Source: Microbacterium sp. SCN 70-27
GTDB taxonomy: Bacteria > Actinomycetota > Actinomycetes > Actinomycetales > Microbacteriaceae
NCBI GenBank assembly: GCA_001724425.1
Contig: MEEK01000005.1
Coordinates: 1 to 64,000 of the forward strand
Length of the DNA: 64,000 nucleotides
Direction of reading: 5' to 3'
The notes under the pieces were generated by a model that did not search any database, was not told the DNA's origin, and saw only the letters and a list, made by a program, of their open reading frames with translations. Both the position numbers and the translations under genes were made by a program. Shown piece after piece: positions 25,906 to 33,308 of this stretch (positions within the stretch are counted from its first letter, which is position 1; the number at the start of each line of letters is the position of its first letter).

Positions 25906-26565
25906 TCAGGCTCCCTCGGTGACGGCGGCGGAGACGGCAGCTGGGGTGGATGCCACGGCGGTGGCGCCCGCGGAGGCCGCCGCGAGCACGCGGAGCCCCC
26001 ACGCGACGCGCAACTCGAACGTCAGGAAGGCCACGAGCTGCGAGAGCGACACGATGTCGTCGGCGCTCCACCCGGCATCCACGAGCGCCTGCAGCGCCTC
26101 CGCACGCGCCTCGCGCGGACGGAAGACGAGCAGGTGCGTGTGCGCGAACGCCGCCGAGAGGCGCTCGCCGAGCGCCTGCGCGGTCGCCGTGTCGGGGCTC
26201 CACCGGAGGCCCTCCGCCGATTCGCCCCGCAGGTTCGGTTCGCGGTAGCCGCCGAAGGGTCCGGTCGCGGCGGCGACCGTCGCGGCATCCGCCACGACGG
26301 CTTCGAGCTCGGGAGCCTCGTCGCCGAGGAGGTCGCCGTAGAACGCCTCGGCGGCGTCGAACCCGTGCAACCGCGCGACGAAGAGCGCGACGGCGTACCG
26401 CTCGGCGAGCGGGAACGTCCCGGGTGCGGTGGGTTCGAGCAGCGCCTCGAAGCTGCGCTGGGCGTTCGCGCGGGCCTGCGCGCGCTGATCGCGCACGGCC
26501 GCGAGGGGATCGGCGGGGCCGATCCCGGCGAGCAGGTCGATGATGTCGGCGGCGGGGGCGCTCAT
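25906..26565 (-). CDS. CMD-domain protein lacking CxxC (Avi_7170-like)
   Basis: 219 aa, ATG overlapping the stop of the monooxygenase gene (ATGA). It is all-helical, with the carboxymuconolactone-decarboxylase-like fold in residues ~55-190 (FPLAERYAVALFVARLHG, WSADDIVSLSQLVAFLTFELRV). The CxxC of AhpD is absent, so it is not a disulfide peroxidase. Its pairing with a CxxC-containing paralogue and a luciferase-like monooxygenase matches a recurrent cluster known from TIGRFAM definitions. The two CMD proteins may form a heteromer. The C-terminal ~25 residues are Ala/Thr-rich. Confidence 0.87.
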   Translation of the reverse strand: MSAPAADIIDLLAGIGPADPLAAVRDQRAQARANAQRSFEALLEPTAPGTFPLAERYAVALFVARLHGFDAAEAFYGDLLGDEAPELEAVVADAATVAAATGPFGGYREPNLRGESAEGLRWSPDTATAQALGERLSAAFAHTHLLVFRPREARAEALQALVDAGWSADDIVSLSQLVAFLTFELRVAWGLRVLAAASAGATAVASTPAAVSAAVTEGA

Positions 26566-27638
26566 GCGTGTCCTTCCGTAGGGATGCCGGCGAGAGTGAG
26601 CGGCCGGTGCGCACGATGGAGGTCGGCGGCGGCATCCGGTCCGACGTCGAAGCCGAGTCGGGGCGCGACCTCTTCGGCGAGGAGCTGCAGCGACCGCAGG
26701 GTCAGCTCGTGGGTCGCGGCGATCGAGTGCACCTGGAACGACACGTCGCTCGCGGCGGGGAGGGTCTCGTCGGCGGCGAGCGAGGCGACGACCTCGTCGA
26801 CCGTGCCGACGTGGGTGTCGGTGATGCGGACGAGGTCGTCGAGCGAGAGGTCGTCGGCGTCGAGGCGGAAGAAGGTGCGCGCGAGGTGACGCAGGCCGTC
26901 GCCGGCCAGTTCGAGGGCGCGGGTGCGGTTCTCGGGGTCGACGACGAGTGCCGTGCGCGAGGCGAGCACACGCACGGGCGCGCCGTCCGGAAGCGCCGCA
27001 CGGTACGCGTCGATGATCGGCAGCTGCACCTCGTGCAGCGGGGCGTCCGGGGTCTCGGCAGGGCGCGGCTGCGTGCGCGAGAGCAGCAGTCCGTCGCCGC
27101 GTTCGCCCGCCCGGCGTCCGCCGTCGGCGGAGAACGTCGCCTGCCAGATGCGCGAGGACAGGTCGCCGGCGGAGGGGTAGATGCGGGAGTCGGTGCCGCG
27201 GATGCCCCGGTCCTCCAGGGCATCCAGGAGCACCTCGAAGTGCTCTTCGAAGATCTCGCGGCGACGGTCGGACTCGCGCCCGAACGCGGCGAACGACGAC
27301 GGCGTGCCGCCGGTCGCGAGCCCCAGCTGCACGCGCCCGCCGCTCAGCTGGTCGAGCACCGTCGCATCCTCCGCGACCCGGAGCGGATCGTCGAGCGGGA
27401 GCGTGATGACGCCCGTCGCGAGGGCGATGCGGCTCGTGCGCTCCGCGACGGCGGCGAGCAGCACGAACGGCGAGGGCAGCCCGCCCTCGTGCTCACCGAA
27501 GTGGTGCTGCGCGAGCCACGCCGAGGCGAAGCCGCTCTGTTCGGCCTGCACGATCTGCTCGATCGCGAAGCGGTAGCGGTCGGCGGCGGACGCCTCTTCG
27601 AGGAGGCGACTGAAGTAGCCGAGACGGGGGCCGCTCAT
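26562..27638 (-). CDS. Luciferase-like FMN/flavin-dependent monooxygenase (KPN_01858-like)
   Basis: 358 aa TIM-barrel protein of the bacterial luciferase family: early FASAWLAQHHFGEHEGGLPSP, then SRIALATGVITLPLDDPLRVAED and RVQLGLATGG. These proteins bind reduced flavin and oxygenate or oxidatively cleave small substrates. Flavin-binding identity is inferred from the family. Both ends overlap neighbouring genes by ATGA, so it is tightly coupled to the ABC ATPase upstream and the CMD protein downstream. Gene order ABC transporter, LLM, CMD, AhpD corresponds to the KPN_01854-01858/Avi_7169-7170 cluster type (recalled). Confidence 0.9.
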   Translation of the reverse strand: MSGPRLGYFSRLLEEASAADRYRFAIEQIVQAEQSGFASAWLAQHHFGEHEGGLPSPFVLLAAVAERTSRIALATGVITLPLDDPLRVAEDATVLDQLSGGRVQLGLATGGTPSSFAAFGRESDRRREIFEEHFEVLLDALEDRGIRGTDSRIYPSAGDLSSRIWQATFSADGGRRAGERGDGLLLSRTQPRPAETPDAPLHEVQLPIIDAYRAALPDGAPVRVLASRTALVVDPENRTRALELAGDGLRHLARTFFRLDADDLSLDDLVRITDTHVGTVDEVVASLAADETLPAASDVSFQVHSIAATHELTLRSLQLLAEEVAPRLGFDVGPDAAADLHRAHRPLTLAGIPTEGHA

Positions 27639-29317
27639 GCGGGGACCTCTTCCTTGCGGGGGACGGACGGGAGTGACGCCGTCTCTGCCCGAAGCGACGC
27701 TCCGGGGATCGCGGCGAGCAGTTCACGTGTATAGGCGTGCTGCGGGTGATCGAACACCACGGCGGCGGCGCCGTGCTCGACCTGCGTGCCGCGGCGGAGC
27801 ACCGAGACGGTGTCGGCGATCTGGCGCACGACGGCGAGGTCGTGCGAGATGAACACGTACGTGAGCCCCAGCTCGGCCTGCAGCCGCGCGAGCAGGCGCA
27901 GGATCTGGGCCTGCACCGTCACGTCGAGGGCGGAGACCGCCTCGTCGAGCACGACCAGTTCGGGTTCGACGATGAGGGCGCGCGCGATCGCGACCCGCTG
28001 ACGCTGCCCGCCGGAGAGTTCCCGCGGATGCCTCGACCCGAGCTCGGGCGCGAGTGCGACGAGTTCGAGATGATGCGCGACCCGGTCCGCGCGCTCGGCA
28101 CGCGACCCGATCCCGAAGTTGCGCAGCGGCTCGGCGAGGATATCGGCGATGCTCTGGCGCGGATCGAGCGACGCGTACGGATTCTGGTACACGAGCTGCG
28201 TGCTGCGGTGGAACGCCCGCCGGGCGCGACCGCCGGCGAGTGCCGTGACCTCCGTGCCGCCGACCCGGATGCCGCCGCGGGTCGGCCGGTTGAAGCCCGC
28301 GATGGAGCGACCCGTGGTCGTCTTGCCCGACCCGGACTCCCCCACGAGGGCGTGGGTCGTGCCGCGCGCGACGGTGAACGACACGTCGTCGACGGCGAGG
28401 AGCGGAGACCGCCCCGCGCGGACGAACTCCTGCGTGAGACCGGACACCTCGACGAGCGGCTCCCCCGTGGCGGAGACGGAGGCATCCGGCGCCGCCCGTT
28501 CGACGACGCGCGCGAGCGACGGCGCGTCGGCGAGGAGGGTGCGCGTGTAGGGCGAACGGGGCGCGGCGAGGACGCCTGCCGTCGGGCCCGCCTCCTGCAC
28601 CTGACCGCCGCGCATCACGACGACCGCATCGGAGCGGTCGGCCGCGACGGCGAGATCGTGCGTGATGAACAGGATGCCCGTGCCGGTTTCGGTGCGCAGT
28701 TCGTCGAGCAGGTCGAGCACCGTCCGCTGCACGGTGACGTCGAGCGCGCTCGTCGGCTCATCGGCGATGATCAGCTCCGGCCGGAGGGCGAGAGCAGCGG
28801 CGATCAGCACGCGCTGACGCATCCCACCGGACAGTTCGTGCGGGTACTGCCGCGCCCGGGTCTCGGGGTCGTCGATGCCGACGCGCTCGAGCAGGTCGAT
28901 GACCCGCGCGCGGATCTTGGCACGGTCCTTCCACCCGTGGATGCGCAGGGCTTCGCCGACGCTCCAGCCGATCGTCGCGACCGGGTTGAGCGAGTTGCCC
29001 GGGTCCTGCGGGATCAACGCGATGCAGCGGCCGCGGAGATGACGCCACCTCCGCTCCGACAGGCCGACGAGGTCGGTCGGCCCGTCGGTGCGCTCGGTGA
29101 GGCGGATGCTCCCGGCGGAGACGTGGCCGTTGGATGCCAGCAGACCGATGACGGTCTGGGCGACGGTGGTCTTGCCCGAACCGGATTCACCGACGAGGGC
29201 GGTGACCGACCCCGCCTCGACGTCGAACGAGACGCCGCGAACCGCGTCGACCGTACCCCGACGCGTGCGGTACTGGACGGCGAGGTCACGGATGGACAGC
29301 AGTGGCTGCGCACTCAT
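27635..29317 (-). CDS. Fused oligopeptide-type ABC ATPase (DppD-DppF fusion)
   Basis: 560 aa from an ATG overlapping the permease stop (ATGA). It contains two complete ATPase domains. First half: Walker A GESGSGKTT, signature LSGGMRQRV, Walker B LIIADEPTSALD. Second half: Walker A GESGSGKTT, QNPYASLDPRQS Q-loop, signature LSGGQRQRV, Walker B LVVLDEAVSALD. Each half ends in the oligopeptide/dipeptide-type C-terminal extension. It energises import through the two permeases encoded upstream. The second Walker B reads DEAVSALD rather than the usual DEPVSALD, a tolerated change. Confidence 0.95.
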   Translation of the reverse strand: MSAQPLLSIRDLAVQYRTRRGTVDAVRGVSFDVEAGSVTALVGESGSGKTTVAQTVIGLLASNGHVSAGSIRLTERTDGPTDLVGLSERRWRHLRGRCIALIPQDPGNSLNPVATIGWSVGEALRIHGWKDRAKIRARVIDLLERVGIDDPETRARQYPHELSGGMRQRVLIAAALALRPELIIADEPTSALDVTVQRTVLDLLDELRTETGTGILFITHDLAVAADRSDAVVVMRGGQVQEAGPTAGVLAAPRSPYTRTLLADAPSLARVVERAAPDASVSATGEPLVEVSGLTQEFVRAGRSPLLAVDDVSFTVARGTTHALVGESGSGKTTTGRSIAGFNRPTRGGIRVGGTEVTALAGGRARRAFHRSTQLVYQNPYASLDPRQSIADILAEPLRNFGIGSRAERADRVAHHLELVALAPELGSRHPRELSGGQRQRVAIARALIVEPELVVLDEAVSALDVTVQAQILRLLARLQAELGLTYVFISHDLAVVRQIADTVSVLRRGTQVEHGAAAVVFDHPQHAYTRELLAAIPGASLRAETASLPSVPRKEEVPA

Positions 29318-30198
29318 GCGGCATCCCCTCCTCGAAGCGCCTGACTGAGACGGTTGGTCGCCAGTACGACGAGCACGACGACGATGCCGGGGAGCACCGT
29401 GAGCCACCACGCGGTCGCGACGTAGTTGCGCCCCTCCGCGATGAGGAGGCCCCATTCGGGTGTCGGCGGCGGGGCGCCGTACCCGAGGAAGCCGAGGGTC
29501 GAGATCTGCAGGATCGCAGAGCCGAACTGCAGCGCCGCGAGAGCGATCACCGGTGTGAGCGAGTTGGGCAGGATGTGCCGCCACAGGACGCCGAAGAACG
29601 TGCCACCCGAGCCGTACGCGGCCTCGACGAAATCGGTCACCCGCACGCTCACGACGCGTGAGCGTGCGAGTCGGGCGAACACCGCGATCGAGGTGACGCC
29701 GACCGCGACGGCCGCACTGGTCGTGCCGAAGCCCAGGAGGATCACGACGCTGAGCGAGAGGAGCAGGGCGGGGATCGCGAGCAGGACGTCGACGACGCGC
29801 ATGAGCACCTCGTCGACCGCACCGCCCACGGCCCCGGCCGCGAGCCCGATCGCCGTGCCGACGACGAGGCCGACGAGGACGGCGACCAGGGCGCCGATGA
29901 TCGACTGCGATGCGCCGTAGACGACGCGGGCGTAGAGGTCGCGGCCTGTCGCGTCGGTGCCGAACCAGTGTTCGGCGCTCGGTGCCTGGAGTGCGGGCGC
30001 GACGGTCTCGGTGGGGTCCTGCCCCGTGAACAGGCCAGGGAACAGCGCCCACAGCAGAGCGACGAGGATCACGATCGCGGGGAGGACGAAGCCGACGCGC
30101 GAGAGGAGGCTCCTCCACCGGATGCGACGGTCGGACGCGGGGCCCGGCTCGGTGCCGGTGTCTCCGGCGAGGCCGGCCGTCGTGGCGAGGGCGGTCAT
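29314..30198 (-). CDS. Dipeptide/oligopeptide-type ABC permease (DppC-like)
   Basis: 294 aa. A first transmembrane segment (~34-54, VGFVLPAIVILVALLWALF) is followed by the HWFGTDATGRDLYARV periplasmic signature of DppC/OppC. Five more membrane helices come after it, with the EAA loop near EAAYGSGGTFFGVLWRHILPNSL. It overlaps both neighbours by ATGA. Forms the channel heterodimer with the DppB-like permease. Confidence 0.95.
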   Translation of the reverse strand: MTALATTAGLAGDTGTEPGPASDRRIRWRSLLSRVGFVLPAIVILVALLWALFPGLFTGQDPTETVAPALQAPSAEHWFGTDATGRDLYARVVYGASQSIIGALVAVLVGLVVGTAIGLAAGAVGGAVDEVLMRVVDVLLAIPALLLSLSVVILLGFGTTSAAVAVGVTSIAVFARLARSRVVSVRVTDFVEAAYGSGGTFFGVLWRHILPNSLTPVIALAALQFGSAILQISTLGFLGYGAPPPTPEWGLLIAEGRNYVATAWWLTVLPGIVVVLVVLATNRLSQALRGGDAA

Positions 30199-31304
30199 CG
30201 GTTCCCTCCTCGGGCTACGACGGCGGGGGCAGGGGTCGCGGCGGGGGCGGGTGTCGCTCCCGCGGATGGACCGACCGTGGCATCCACGAGCTCGTCGACG
30301 GCGCGATCAGCGGCCGGAGTGTCGGTCGCCGACGCGGCATCCCCGGCATCCCCGGCGCCTCCGGCACCACGTCGACGGGATCCGGCGCGAAGACGTGCGT
30401 CGAGCACGGGGAACAGCAGGTCGACGATCAGGTTGATGCCGACGAAGGCGACGGTCGAGATCACGACGACGGCGAGGAGCACGGGGGTGTCACGGTTCGC
30501 GACCGCCTGCGCCGTGAGCTGTCCGATGCCCGCACGGGCGAACACGGTCTCGGTCACGACGGCGCCGCCGACGAGCTCGCCGAACAGCAGGCCCGCCATC
30601 GTGAGGGTCGGCAGGAGGGCGTTCCGGGCGACGTTGCGCCACAGCAGCCACGAGGTGCTCGCCCCGCGGGCGCGGACGACCGCAACGAACGGCTGCTCGC
30701 GCACCTCGTCGATCGAGCGCATGAGCACTTGCGACAGGGGCGCCGCGATCGGGATCGCCAGGGTGATGACCGGCAGGATGAGCGCCTGCACCGGGTCTGC
30801 GCCGATGACGGGCACGAGCCCGAGCCGGAACGAGAAGATCTGGATGAGGATGATCCCGATCCAGAACACCGGCAGCGAGACGAACAGCGGCGGGATGCCG
30901 CGGAAGACGCGCCGCAGCACGCCACCGGCGCCGTAGGTCGCCGTGAAGGCGATCGTCACGGCGAGGAAGACGGCGAGCGCGAGCCCCAGCGCGGCGAGTG
31001 TCAGCGTCGGGGGCAGGGCCGTCGCGATGAGGTCCGAGACGGCGGCGCCGCTCGCGACCGAGTAGCCGAAGTCACCCGTGAGGAAGCCCGCGATCGAGCG
31101 GACGTACTGCACGAGGAGCGGCTGGTCGGCGCCGAGCGACTCCCGGATCGCCTCGATCTGCTCGGGTGTGAGGCCGAGCTCGGGGCTCCCGTACCGGGCG
31201 ATGACGGCATCGCCCGGCAGTGCGGCGAGGAGCAGATATGCCGCCGTGTAGGCCAGAGCGAGGACGAGCACCGCCTGGCCCACACGACGAAGGACGTACG
31301 ACAT
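30195..31304 (-). CDS. Dipeptide/oligopeptide-type ABC permease (DppB-like)
   Basis: 369 aa. It starts MSYVLRRVGQAVLVLALAYTAAYLLL, the standard DppB/OppB N-terminus. The conserved LGADQPLLVQYVRSI and GDFGYSV segments and the EAA-like loop (EQPFVAVVRARGAS) follow, with six membrane helices. A C-terminal ~60-residue Ala/Pro/Asp-rich tail (AGGAGDAGDAASATD, then TPAPAATPAPA) is longer than usual and probably cytosolic. GGAGAA precedes the ATG, 34 nt after the binding-protein gene. Confidence 0.94.
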   Translation of the reverse strand: MSYVLRRVGQAVLVLALAYTAAYLLLAALPGDAVIARYGSPELGLTPEQIEAIRESLGADQPLLVQYVRSIAGFLTGDFGYSVASGAAVSDLIATALPPTLTLAALGLALAVFLAVTIAFTATYGAGGVLRRVFRGIPPLFVSLPVFWIGIILIQIFSFRLGLVPVIGADPVQALILPVITLAIPIAAPLSQVLMRSIDEVREQPFVAVVRARGASTSWLLWRNVARNALLPTLTMAGLLFGELVGGAVVTETVFARAGIGQLTAQAVANRDTPVLLAVVVISTVAFVGINLIVDLLFPVLDARLRAGSRRRGAGGAGDAGDAASATDTPAADRAVDELVDATVGPSAGATPAPAATPAPAVVARGGNR

Positions 31305-31338
31305 GGATTCTCCGTGGACGAGTCTTTCCGCGGGGCTG

Positions 31339-32994
31339 TCAGCCCGCGAGCCAGGTCGAGTAGAACGACGGGCGTCCGACCGACTCGGTCTCGAAGCCGT
31401 GCACCTTGGCCGTGAGGCCGAAGACCTGCGGCTCCTCGAAGATCGGGAGGATGTACGCGTTCTCGGCGAGATACTTCTGCGCCGCCTCGGAGGCCGCCTG
31501 ACGCTCGGGGGTGGTGGGCTCCGATGCGATCGCCGAGAGCAACGTGTCGAGCTCCGGGTCGCCCACCGAACCGTCGGCCGGGTTGAGGTTCAGCAGCGTG
31601 TTGCGGTTCTTGGAGAAGTACTGCGACTTCAGCACGTCGAAGTCCGCGCGGCCGACCATCGAGTGGTACACCTGGAGCGTGCTCTGATCGGTGGATGCCT
31701 TCGTCTGCGCGGCCATGTCGCCCGCGAAGAGGTTGACGGTGATGCCGAGCTTGCCGAGCTGCTCCTGGATGAGGGTCACGACCTCCTTCGAGCGCGGCTG
31801 CGGGAGCGCCTCGTTGAAGGTGAGCGTGAGCTTCTCGCCGTCCTTCTCGCGCACGCCGTCCGAGCCGAGCTTCCAGCCGGCCTCGTCGAGGAGCGTCGCC
31901 GCCTTCTTCGCGTCGTACGCGTAGTACGACGACGTGTCGAGGTAGCCGAGCGCCGTCTTGGCGAGCGCGCCTGTGGCGAGCGGGTAGTTCTTCGTGAAGA
32001 GGGTGTCGACGATCTTCTGCCGGTCGATGCCCGCGATGATCGCCTGGCGGACACGCACGTCTTCGAGGCGCGGCTCGCGGAACCGGAAGCTGAGCCCGTT
32101 GTTCACGCCGTTGGTGGCCGCGGCGTGCAGCGACAGCCCGCCGGCGGCGAACTGGGCCTCATCGGGGGCGGGGATGTTCCGGGCGATGTCCGCCTGGCCC
32201 GCGACGACGGTGCCGACGCGCACGCTGTTCTCCGCGGCGACGACGTAGTCGACGCCCGCGAGGTACGCGGCGCCCTGGTGCGCGGCCGACGTCGGCGCCC
32301 AGTTGTAGTCCTTGCGGGCGGTGACGCTCGTCTTCGTGCCGATCTGCTCGTCGGAGATGACGAACGGTCCGCTGCCGATGATCTCCTTCGCGTTGCCGGG
32401 GCCGAACTTCTCGCTGCTGCGGTCGAGCGTCGCATCGGAGAGGAGCCCCGAATTGATCGTCGAGACGGCCTGCGCGAAGCCGGGCGAGGGCGCCGTGAAG
32501 GAGAAGACGACGGTGTGATCGCCCGTGACCTCGCCGTGGTCGTAGTTGTTGATCGCCTCGGACACGGGGAGCGCGCGGTCCTTGTCGCCCTTGCCGTACA
32601 GGTCGATGTTCTTGACGACGTTCGCGGCCGTCAGCGGCGTGCCGTCCGAGTAGGTGACGTCGGTACGCAGATTGAACGTGTACTGCGTGGCATCCGCGTT
32701 GACGGTGTAATCGGTCGCGATCCACGGCTCGAGCTCGAGGGTCTCGGGGTTCTGGTACAGCAGGCGGTCGGTGATGTTGTTCACGAGGCCACCGTTGGGG
32801 TAAAAGCCCGCGGACGGCGGGTACAGCGTCGTCCAGGTCTGCGGCTCGAGGTAGGTCAGCGTGCCGCCGGCCTGCGGCTGCGCCGAGGCGTCGCCGGACG
32901 GGGAGGCGGCGCCGCCGGCCGAGCACCCTGCGGCGAGCAGGGCGATCGCGGCAGCGACGGCGGTCGTCGCGAGAGTGCGGGCGAAGCGGGGCAT
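31339..32994 (-). CDS. ABC transporter substrate-binding lipoprotein (SBP family 5)
   Basis: 551 aa from an ATG with GGAGA upstream. An upstream in-frame start would place the signal peptide too far in. Signal peptide with lipobox LLAAGC: Cys ~26 becomes lipidated. The mature part has the family-5 dipeptide/nickel-binding fold: AGGTLTYLEPQTWTTLYPP, DRLLYQNPETLELEPWIATDY and FNLRTDVTYSDGTPLTAANV. It corresponds by context to the KPN_01854-type binding proteins. The ligand is unknown; family-5 proteins bind peptides, opines, metal chelates and other small molecules. First gene of the nine-gene uptake/catabolic block. Confidence 0.95.
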   Translation of the reverse strand: MPRFARTLATTAVAAAIALLAAGCSAGGAASPSGDASAQPQAGGTLTYLEPQTWTTLYPPSAGFYPNGGLVNNITDRLLYQNPETLELEPWIATDYTVNADATQYTFNLRTDVTYSDGTPLTAANVVKNIDLYGKGDKDRALPVSEAINNYDHGEVTGDHTVVFSFTAPSPGFAQAVSTINSGLLSDATLDRSSEKFGPGNAKEIIGSGPFVISDEQIGTKTSVTARKDYNWAPTSAAHQGAAYLAGVDYVVAAENSVRVGTVVAGQADIARNIPAPDEAQFAAGGLSLHAAATNGVNNGLSFRFREPRLEDVRVRQAIIAGIDRQKIVDTLFTKNYPLATGALAKTALGYLDTSSYYAYDAKKAATLLDEAGWKLGSDGVREKDGEKLTLTFNEALPQPRSKEVVTLIQEQLGKLGITVNLFAGDMAAQTKASTDQSTLQVYHSMVGRADFDVLKSQYFSKNRNTLLNLNPADGSVGDPELDTLLSAIASEPTTPERQAASEAAQKYLAENAYILPIFEEPQVFGLTAKVHGFETESVGRPSFYSTWLAG

Positions 32995-33308
32995 CGGGTC
33001 TCCTGGCGGGTATCGCCGCGCGTGCGGCGGTGGAAGAGGTGCGACGATCACCTCACCACGGGCCGCCGCACGCCCGGAAACCGGGTGGTTACAGACGGTA
33101 AGAAGCCGTCACCGTTCGTCACACGGCGCCACAAAACCACCCGAGCGGGCCGCGCGCGCATCGCGCGGGGTACCCTGCGGTTCGACTCCAGCGCGACCAA
33201 CTCCGCAGAATGTCACGAACTCCGCACCCGGATGCCACATGCGGTGCGGGGTACGTGCAGATCTGCGGAGTTCGTGAGGTCCGCGGAGCACCGGGCGCGG
33301 GGCGCGGG
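32995..33308. other. Gap between the binding-protein gene and treY (upstream region of the island)
   Basis: No gene is seen. The stretch holds the promoter region of the ABC block, an imperfect inverted repeat around GACGG-TAAGAAG-CCGTC (near 33093-33110), and the second family-A palindromic element next to treY. It is the right edge of the inserted island. Confidence 0.6.
33199..33272. repeat. Nested palindromic element, family A, copy 2 (island edge near treY)
   Basis: 74 bp, the same length and orientation as the copy at 23157-23230 and about 85% identical by eye. Outer arms AACTCCGCAG / CTGCGGAGTT pair perfectly. The inner right arm has drifted (GCGGTGCGGGGTACG). Confidence 0.85.

Noticed and set aside
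23157..33272. Integrative element with integrase
   Set aside because: No integrase, excisionase, transposase or att-like site; only the flanking palindromes support transfer.
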